Source of the DNA: Treponema sp.
GTDB taxonomy: Bacteria > Spirochaetota > Spirochaetia > Treponematales > Breznakiellaceae
DNA length: 13,011 bases
Direction of reading: 5' to 3'
Assembly: GCA_020216655.1 (NCBI GenBank)
Contig: JAIWNU010000151.1
Location: 1-13,011, forward strand
The first letter of the stretch is position 1. The number at the start of each line of letters is the position of its first letter. The position numbers were made by a program, and so were the translations under genes. The notes under the pieces are model-generated. The model did no database searches, had not been told where the DNA came from, and saw only the letters and a program-made list of their open reading frames with translations. Below are positions 7,214 to 13,011 of this stretch, piece after piece.

Positions 7214-9874
7214 CTACGCCAAATCCCGCATGTAGGTTTCCAATTTTGCAATTCGTTCCTGAACTTCCACCAGTTTGGCCCGTTCCTGACTAACCAATTC
7301 TGCAGGAGCGTTGTTTACAAAGTTCTCATTTCCAAGTTTTGCTTCCAATACGGAACGGAATTTCTGATCCTTTTCGAGATCCTTACTAAATTTTGCCAAA
7401 AGCTGGCTCCGATCAACAGCATCTGCAATAAAGACAAAAATTTCAAAACCCTTCCCGACAAGTCCTATTGTCCCCTGCGGTTTGGAGCTCTGGCCTGCGC
7501 TTCCAAGTTCGCCAAACTCAATTGTCTCAGCCCGTGCAAGAAGGGCTATCAGGGCTTGCATATCGATGAATGCATCTCGGTAAGGGAAGGCGGCATCGAA
7601 ACGCACAAGCAGTTTGATATTTTTTTCCGGAGGTACCGTACATTCGCTGCGAAGGGTCCGAACCTGCCGAATGAGATCCTGAAGGCTTGCAAATTGTGCT
7701 TCGATATCATCAGCACGCCTGGATTCTGTGTATTCAGGATAGGGAGCGGTAATAAGCAACCCCTGAACATTGGGAAGCTTGCTATAAATTTCTTCTGTCA
7801 CAAAGGGAAGTAGGGGATGAAGGAGTCTCAGTGATTCAGCCAATACATCCAAAAGCACCGTAGTCGCCCTATCCTTCTCTTTGTCATCCCCCTGTTTCAT
7901 GGAGATTTTAGTTGCTTCCACATACCAGTCACAAAAATCATTCCAGAAGTATTCGTAGGCAGTCTGGGCTGCATCATTAAAACGGTAAGTAGTAAAGGCC
8001 GCTGCAAGCTCTTTTGCAGCCCTGTTCAGCCGGGCATAAATCCATCGGTCTATGCTGGTAAGTTCAGGCTTTTCTACTAGGTTGCGGCCATTCAGATTCA
8101 TTAAAATATAGCGGCTTGCATTCCATACTTTGTTAGCAAACTTGGATCCCAGCTTAAAGGATTCCTTATCAATCAAAATATCCTGCCCCTGAGCACAGTT
8201 AAAGGCCAGGGTAAACTTAAGAGCATCAGCGCCGTATTCTTCTACCAATTCCAGGGGATCGAGCCCATTTCCGAGGCTTTTTGACATTTTGCGTCCCTGC
8301 TTATCCCGGACCAGTCCGTGAATATAAATATCACGGAACGGAACCTGGCCGGTAAATTCAAGGCCTGCCATAATCATTCGGGCTACCCAGAAAAAGATTA
8401 TGTCATAGGCGGTGACAAGGGTTGTGGTGGGATAATAATTACGGAGATCCGCCGTATCCTTAGGCCAGCCTAGGGTACTAAAAGGCCAAAGCCAACTCGA
8501 AAACCAGGTATCCAGCACATCAGGATCCTGTTCAAGTTCGGTGGACTTACAATAGGGACATTCAAGGGGCTCTTCACGGGCAACAACGGTTTTGCCGCAA
8601 TGTCTGCAGTACCAGGCAGGAATCCGGTGACCCCACCAGAGCTGCCGGCTGATACACCAGTCCCGGATATTGCTGAGCCAATGTTCATAGGTATGTTCCC
8701 ATTTCTGGGGGAAAAACTGAATCTCACCTCGTTTCCATGCCGCCAAAGCCTTGTCCGCCAATGGTTTCATTTTTACAAACCACTGTTCTGAAAGATAGGG
8801 CTCTATGACCGTATGGCAGCGATAACAATGACCTACCGCATGGCTTATTTTTTCTTCTTTCACGAAGAGCCCCGCAGCTTTCAGATCCTCCAAAACGAGG
8901 GACCTCGCTTCTTGGGCCGACTTGCCCTGATACCGAGCGGGAACTGAATCGTTAAGTCTTCCAGCAGGGGTAAGTATGTTGATGAGCGGAAGGTTGTGCC
9001 GCTTGGCCACTTCCCAGTCATTGGGATCATGGGCTGGTGTAATTTTAACTACCCCCGTACCGAAGGCCTTATCCACATAGCTATCGGCAACAACCGGAAT
9101 TGTGCGTCCCGTTAGAGGCAGCTCTACCATTTTGCCCACCAGGTGCCGATAGCGCTCATCCTCAGGGTGGACCGCGACAGCCGTATCTCCCAGTAAGGTC
9201 TCGGGCCGAGTTGTTGCGAGTTCAACATATTCAGAACCGTTTGTTCCTGAAACCGGGTACCGTATATGATAAAGGGCACCTTCTAGGTCTTCATGTTCAA
9301 CTTCGTCGTCGGAAAGGGCGGTTCCGCATGATGGGCACCAGTTAACAAGATAGTTTCCCTTGTATAAGAGTCCCCGTTCATAGAGGGTTACAAAGACTTC
9401 TCGTACAGCCTGAGAAAGACCTTCGTCGAGGGTAAAGCGCTCTCGAGACCAATCTACACTGGCCCCTATCTTTGCGAGCTGACGGCTAATGATTTCGTGA
9501 TGTTCTTTCTTTACCTTCCAGGTTTCTGCAACAAAGGCATCTCGACCTAAATCATGCCGGGTTTTACCTTCCTTTTTTAAGCGCTTTTCTACCACATTCT
9601 GTGTTGCAATACCTGCATGGTCCGTACCAGGCACCCAGAGCGTGGGCTCCCCTCGCATGCGATGAAAACGCACAATGATATCCTGTAAAGAATTATTAAG
9701 ACCATGGCCCATATGGAGGACGCCGGTAACATTTGGGGGTGGTATTACTACGACAAAGGGTCTTTTTCCCTTTACCGGTTTGGGCTGAAAACTACCAGAA
9801 GTTTTCCATTGATCGTAAATACGGTCCTCGAAACTTTTTGGATCATAGGCTTTATCCATTTCAACGGCTTCCAT
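7214..9874 (-). CDS. valS: Valyl-tRNA synthetase
   Basis: 886 residues, normal for this class Ia enzyme, which charges tRNA-Val and edits mischarged threonine. In order: the HIGH-type motif HMGH (54-57) after PPPNVTGVL; a first CxxC pair (C180/C183); the editing domain with TTRPET (221-226) and AHDPNDW (281-287); C350/C353; a four-cysteine zinc knuckle (C423/C426 and C439/C442); DVLDTWFSS (452-460); the KMSKS loop (529-533); the anticodon-binding helical domain (about 600-760); and a C-terminal charged helix ending in AKLVEVQERIAKLETYM, the usual tRNA-contacting coiled coil. The start ATG has AAGGAG at 9886-9881, six bases upstream. It is followed after eight bases by the HD gene. No truncation or lost motif was seen. 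Confidence 0.98.
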   Translation of the reverse strand: MEAVEMDKAYDPKSFEDRIYDQWKTSGSFQPKPVKGKRPFVVVIPPPNVTGVLHMGHGLNNSLQDIIVRFHRMRGEPTLWVPGTDHAGIATQNVVEKRLKKEGKTRHDLGRDAFVAETWKVKKEHHEIISRQLAKIGASVDWSRERFTLDEGLSQAVREVFVTLYERGLLYKGNYLVNWCPSCGTALSDDEVEHEDLEGALYHIRYPVSGTNGSEYVELATTRPETLLGDTAVAVHPEDERYRHLVGKMVELPLTGRTIPVVADSYVDKAFGTGVVKITPAHDPNDWEVAKRHNLPLINILTPAGRLNDSVPARYQGKSAQEARSLVLEDLKAAGLFVKEEKISHAVGHCYRCHTVIEPYLSEQWFVKMKPLADKALAAWKRGEIQFFPQKWEHTYEHWLSNIRDWCISRQLWWGHRIPAWYCRHCGKTVVAREEPLECPYCKSTELEQDPDVLDTWFSSWLWPFSTLGWPKDTADLRNYYPTTTLVTAYDIIFFWVARMIMAGLEFTGQVPFRDIYIHGLVRDKQGRKMSKSLGNGLDPLELVEEYGADALKFTLAFNCAQGQDILIDKESFKLGSKFANKVWNASRYILMNLNGRNLVEKPELTSIDRWIYARLNRAAKELAAAFTTYRFNDAAQTAYEYFWNDFCDWYVEATKISMKQGDDKEKDRATTVLLDVLAESLRLLHPLLPFVTEEIYSKLPNVQGLLITAPYPEYTESRRADDIEAQFASLQDLIRQVRTLRSECTVPPEKNIKLLVRFDAAFPYRDAFIDMQALIALLARAETIEFGELGSAGQSSKPQGTIGLVGKGFEIFVFIADAVDRSQLLAKFSKDLEKDQKFRSVLEAKLGNENFVNNAPAELVSQERAKLVEVQERIAKLETYMRDLA

Positions 9875-9924
9875 GGCCTACTCCTTGGGTACAATGCATT
9901 ATGTTGTAGTCAAAACCACACCTT

Positions 9925-9953
9925 ATAGTAATGAAAGAGCAGGAACTATGCAA
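9925..9953 (-). promoter_or_regulatory. Candidate promoter for valS
   Basis: In the 99-base gap between ispH and valS, TTGCAT (9953-9948) and TACTAT (9930-9925) are 17 bases apart on the minus strand. The -10 is good and the -35 only fair. No T-box-like leader fits, because the space is too short. No terminator was seen after ispH, so valS may also receive read-through. Confidence 0.4.
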
Positions 9954-9973
9954 CATCACTGTCTGTTTTATAG

Positions 9974-10834
9974 TTATTTACTGAGAATCGATTCAATTCG
10001 GTCTATAAGCTCCTTTGGGGTAGAAGCTCCAGCGGTTAAGCCAACTGTATCAAATTGGTATATTTCTTCGGGCAGATCCCGTTCATTTTCTATAAGCCAA
10101 ACAGGGAGACCCTGCTCTTCTGCAATGGCCTTGAGCCGTTGGGTATTGGCCGATTTTTTACCGCCGATAACCAGCACAGCGTCTACTAATTTACAGAGAT
10201 TATACAAAGATTCCTGCCGTTCCCTTGTGGCTTTGCAGATAGTATTTGCTACCTCAAGATTCGGTAAAATCTCCTTAAGAGACGAAATCATCTCGGCAAA
10301 TTTTGATTCTGAATAGGTAGTTTGTGCGAGAAGGACAACCTTTGCAGTACTGCCATTGGTTTCTTTGATACGATGCGCAATTTCTAGAGCTTCATCAATA
10401 TCGAGAACAACCATTGCTGAAGGAGCATACCCTAAGATACCAATAATTTCACTATGATTTTTTTCGCCCGCTATGATTATACGATAACCTGTTTTCTCAT
10501 AGTCTTGGGCCATTTTTTGACTCAGATGCACTTTTGGGCAGGTCGCATCTATAATTGAAGCGCCGGTTTGCAAAATCTCTTTTTCTAACTTTGGGGGTAC
10601 CCCATGGGCTCTAATGATAACTATGGAATTATGAGGATCAACAATTTCATTGGGAGTCTCAATAGAGTGGACACCCCTTTGTTCAAGCTGGGCTAGTGTA
10701 TATGGATTATGAATGAGGGGCCCAAAAGTTACTATTTTCTTTTCAGGATGGGAAACAACTTCCTGAAATGTTTTTTTAATTGCCCGTTCAACCCCCATAC
10801 AATAACCACAGACAGAAGCTCGTATCAGTTTCAT
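9974..10834 (-). CDS. ispH: 4-hydroxy-3-methylbut-2-enyl diphosphate reductase (IspH/LytB)
   Basis: 286 residues, usual for bacterial IspH without extra domains. It is the last MEP-pathway enzyme: it reduces HMBPP to IPP and DMAPP with an oxygen-sensitive iron-sulfur cluster. The three cluster cysteines are Cys12 (GYCMGVERAI), Cys99 (DATCPKVH) and Cys200 (NTICKATRERQ). Substrate contacts are present: His42 in GPLIHNP, His77 in RAHGVPP, His127 and Glu129 in GEKNHSEIIG, Thr172-173 in AQTTYS, and the SANTQRL and TAGASTP loops near the end. The start ATG has AGGA at 10845-10842, seven bases upstream, and this site touches the T-tract of the terminator after secF. No clear promoter of its own is visible, so expression may depend on read-through from secDF. 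Confidence 0.97.
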   Translation of the reverse strand: MKLIRASVCGYCMGVERAIKKTFQEVVSHPEKKIVTFGPLIHNPYTLAQLEQRGVHSIETPNEIVDPHNSIVIIRAHGVPPKLEKEILQTGASIIDATCPKVHLSQKMAQDYEKTGYRIIIAGEKNHSEIIGILGYAPSAMVVLDIDEALEIAHRIKETNGSTAKVVLLAQTTYSESKFAEMISSLKEILPNLEVANTICKATRERQESLYNLCKLVDAVLVIGGKKSANTQRLKAIAEEQGLPVWLIENERDLPEEIYQFDTVGLTAGASTPKELIDRIESILSK

Positions 10835-10845
10835 TATGTTTTCCT

Positions 10846-10890
10846 AAAAAAACAGGTTGCCTAAAAAGCTATTCAACTTTTCAGGCAACC
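10846..10890 (-). terminator. Strong intrinsic terminator between secF and ispH
   Basis: Bases 10855-10868 pair with 10877-10890 over 14 positions (one G-U wobble in RNA) around an eight-base loop. The minus-strand stem begins with GGTTGCCT and closes with AGGCAACC. Seven T residues (10852-10846) follow, two bases after the stem. This is the clearest terminator in the window. It lies 25 bases downstream of the secF stop and ends next to the ispH ribosome binding site. Confidence 0.88.
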
Positions 10891-10915
10891 CTACCAGGTC
10901 TGAAAGTATTACAAA

Positions 10916-12151
10916 CTATGCCTTTTTTAGACCCGTGCTTGCCGCATCTGCAGCTTTGACTGCATTCCTTTGTACTTTTTTCTCCCAGAACAGTACAAAG
11001 GCGGATGAAATAAAGATTGTAGAATAAACACCGCTGGTCATTCCTATAAGCAGTGCAAGAGAAAAGTCTTTCATTGTTCCAGTGGTAAAGAAGAACAGAG
11101 CAAACACAGCAAACAAAGTCGTTATGGTAGTAATAAATGTTCGCGATAGTGTTTCAGTAATCGCTCTGTTTAAATTTTCTTCAAAACTGCTATTAGGATA
11201 CAATTTAAGGGTTTCCCGGATCCGGTCAAATATAACGATCGTATCGTTAATAGAATAACCAAGGATAGTTAAAATGGCTGCTATAGTAGTAGTGTTAAAT
11301 TCCATCCTGAGCCATACAATAAAGGTTACCATAATAAAGCCGTCATGGAGAATTGCGAGTACTGCGCCGGCTGCATAGTGGAATTTAAACCTGAACGAGA
11401 CATAGACCAGGATAAGCAGCAAGGTCAAAACCAAAAGCATGCCGGCCTGTTCAGTCAGATGCTTTGAAAAACGGGCACCTACATAGTCTGTTCTTGAGAT
11501 AGCAATCTGACCTTCGCCAAAGGCGTTCTGCAACGCAGTGTTTATCCGTTCTGCGGTCAGTTTTGCAAAGTCCGCTTCTTTTCCCTTATCTTCGACTCGA
11601 ATAAGGAATTTCTTATCCTTAGGCTGTCCTAAGCTTTGAACAGACACTGAACCAAGCGAAGTAAGAGCTTTTCTGACATCAGCAATGTTAACAACGTCAG
11701 ATTGAGTATCTAAATAGTGAACACCATAGGCTGTTGATCCAAGACGAGGATTCCCCTGAGCACTTTGAACTAAAGAGGTAGATGGAATATCCCTGCTCGC
11801 TAAGAGTTTGACCGAAAGACCCTCTATACCGGCCATAGCGTCAACCATCGCCCCAAGATTTTGGTATGCAGCGTAGGGATAAGAGTAGGTCTTTTTTTCT
11901 ACATCCGATCCAGAAATAACGATTTCCAGCTTATTTTTATCCATGGAAATCCCCGCAATTCCCTTGCCAGTATAGGTTAATTGCAATGCAGTGGGCGCAA
12001 ATTGTATTTCCTGGATCAAGCCAGCCTGAAAATCGACACCAAGATTAAAACCGCCATATATAACATACCCTACAATTCCCGAAACAATCAGCACGAGGGA
12101 AATGATAACAGCGGGGAGAAACACCTTTGAAAACTTAATAATGCTTTTCAT
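10916..12151 (-). CDS. secF: Protein translocase subunit SecF (long form)
   Basis: 411 residues, against about 300-325 for most SecF. With SecD it uses the proton or sodium gradient to pull exported chains through the Sec channel. Six membrane segments are predicted by eye: about 11-32, 237-254, 260-280, 287-306, 340-360 and 365-388. Family motifs are GVDFQAG (38-44, usually G-I-D-F-x-G-G), VGARFSKHL (224-232) and LGYSINDTIVIFDRIRE (297-313), the conserved transmembrane-4 block. The additional length is all between segments 1 and 2: the external P1 region is about 200 residues, roughly 90 more than in E. coli SecF. The ATG directly follows the secD TAA with no spacer, and GGAGG lies nine bases upstream inside secD, indicating coupled translation. 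A strong terminator follows. Confidence 0.95.
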   Translation of the reverse strand: MKSIIKFSKVFLPAVIISLVLIVSGIVGYVIYGGFNLGVDFQAGLIQEIQFAPTALQLTYTGKGIAGISMDKNKLEIVISGSDVEKKTYSYPYAAYQNLGAMVDAMAGIEGLSVKLLASRDIPSTSLVQSAQGNPRLGSTAYGVHYLDTQSDVVNIADVRKALTSLGSVSVQSLGQPKDKKFLIRVEDKGKEADFAKLTAERINTALQNAFGEGQIAISRTDYVGARFSKHLTEQAGMLLVLTLLLILVYVSFRFKFHYAAGAVLAILHDGFIMVTFIVWLRMEFNTTTIAAILTILGYSINDTIVIFDRIRETLKLYPNSSFEENLNRAITETLSRTFITTITTLFAVFALFFFTTGTMKDFSLALLIGMTSGVYSTIFISSAFVLFWEKKVQRNAVKAADAASTGLKKA

Positions 12152-13011
12152 TTATTTTATCCTCCAGCTGATGGAGACCGATTTTTGTTTCAGGACATCG
12201 GTACCAAAATCAAAGATAAGCCGTGAGACAAAGAGGGCTGTAAATACTGACGAAATAACACCGATAGCCAAGCTGACTGCAAAGCCCTGTATGGGTCCAG
12301 TTCCAAGCTGAGACAGGAACAAAGCAGCAATAAAGGTTGTAATATTAGAGTCCATAATAGCCCAGAAAGCCTTGTCAAAGCCTGCGTCAATTGCTGCCTT
12401 TCTACCTTTTCCGAGTCTCAGTTCTTCTTTTATACGTTCAAAGACAATAACGTTGGCATCGACTGCCATACCTATGGTCAGAATAAAGCCCGCAATACTC
12501 GGCAAGGTCAACGTAAGGTTAAATGCAGAAAGAACACTGAACATCAAGAACAAGTTCAGGATCTGGGCAATCATAGCATTGACCCCGGCACCTTTGTAGT
12601 ACAGGAGCATGAAAATTATAACTGCCGCGATTCCGCCGAGGAGCGCTTTGAGACCCTGGCGAATTGTATCTTCACCAAGAGAGGCTCCGATTGCCTGCTG
12701 ATTTACAACTTCAAGATCAACCGGCAACGCAGCGGTACGGAGAATAAGGGCAATACTATTAGCTTCGTCGGCTCCAAAACCTGTCAGCCGTACCGAGTCA
12801 CGGATTGGTTCCTGAATTCTGGCGTAACTTTTCACCTTGTCATCGAGCACACTAGCCAGGGACATCCCTACATCTGCGGAGGTGAGTTTATAGAAAATAT
12901 CTCCTCCTTCAGTATCGAGCAGGAAGGTAACTTCAGGTCTCCCGGTAATCTGGTCCTTATCTACCAGGGCGTTCTTTATGTGGTTTCCATCTAGGCCCAC
13001 ATCTTTCTTAA
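12152..13011 (-). CDS. secD: Protein translocase subunit SecD, C-terminal part (5' end beyond window)
   Basis: 286 codons including the stop are visible. The frame is open to the window edge (the last codons read KKDV), so the GTG at 13000 is internal and not a start. The fragment covers the end of the external P1 region (ARIQEPIRDSVRLTGFGADEA and the RTAALPVDLEVV stretch leading to the membrane), then the signature LGEDTIRQGLKALLGG, and the six-segment membrane domain with SIAGFILTIGMAVDANVIVFERIKEEL (transmembrane 4, with the Asp implicated in ion coupling) and LSQLGTGPIQGFAVSLAIGV. SecD and SecF are homologous; here they are separate genes in the order secD-secF. The stop codon is flush with the secF start. 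Confidence 0.97.
   Translation of the reverse strand, partial: KKDVGLDGNHIKNALVDKDQITGRPEVTFLLDTEGGDIFYKLTSADVGMSLASVLDDKVKSYARIQEPIRDSVRLTGFGADEANSIALILRTAALPVDLEVVNQQAIGASLGEDTIRQGLKALLGGIAAVIIFMLLYYKGAGVNAMIAQILNLFLMFSVLSAFNLTLTLPSIAGFILTIGMAVDANVIVFERIKEELRLGKGRKAAIDAGFDKAFWAIMDSNITTFIAALFLSQLGTGPIQGFAVSLAIGVISSVFTALFVSRLIFDFGTDVLKQKSVSISWRIK

Noticed and set aside
9875-9973. T-box or other tRNA-sensing leader before valS
   Set aside because: The whole gap is 99 bases with no terminator hairpin and no recognisable T-box core, so there is no room for one.
9873-10316. 147-codon plus-strand frame covering the ispH-valS gap and the ispH 3' end
   Set aside because: Most of it is antisense to the conserved end of ispH. 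The intergenic part fits a short leader and promoter for valS better.

Overview
The window is a compact block of housekeeping genes, all transcribed on the minus strand (right to left), with almost no non-coding DNA. There are no insertion sequences, CRISPR arrays, RNA genes, phage genes or obvious recent foreign insertions. The gene content and protein character suggest a treponeme-like spirochaete of moderate GC. The main clues are a V-type rather than F-type ATPase, a GAPDH of the type shared by spirochaetes and euglenozoan glycosomes, a PGK with a lysine-rich insert, a long SecF, and gap-pgk-tpiA-secG running into V-ATPase genes. This assignment is inferred from remembered family resemblance, not from a database search.

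In transcription order: (1) Protein export, 13011-10916: the 3' part of secD, which runs off the window edge, and secF, joined with no spacer (TAA directly followed by ATG). A strong intrinsic terminator (10846-10890) follows secF. (2) ispH (10834-9974), the last enzyme of the MEP isoprenoid pathway; its ribosome binding site abuts the T-tract of that terminator. (3) valS (9874-7214) and a small HD-domain protein (7205-6654). The latter keeps every residue expected of a (p)ppGpp hydrolase of the small Mesh1-like kind. (4) Glycolysis, starting from a clear sigma70-type promoter at 6556-6584: gap (6521-5451), a 145-base structured spacer containing a terminator, then pgk (5305-4046) and tpiA (4030-3281). 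(5) A perfect 11-bp hairpin, then secG (3216-2848), a PtsN-type EIIA (2832-2359), and three V-ATPase genes: a short coiled-coil stalk protein (2347-2039), subunit C (2037-1027) and the N-terminal half of subunit I (1030-1, running off the left edge).

From gap leftwards the genes are 1-15 bases apart or overlap, apart from the gap-pgk spacer and the 64-base tpiA-secG spacer. I saw no convincing promoter inside that run. One transcript may therefore link lower glycolysis (ATP and NADH formation), the Sec channel, a phosphotransferase sensor and an ion-translocating ATPase. RNA structures between genes would then set the relative output. The attenuator-like gap-pgk spacer, the alarmone-hydrolase-like HD protein and the altered active-site patch in PGK are the points most worth a second look. 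I found no wholly new system; most of the region is conserved core metabolism.
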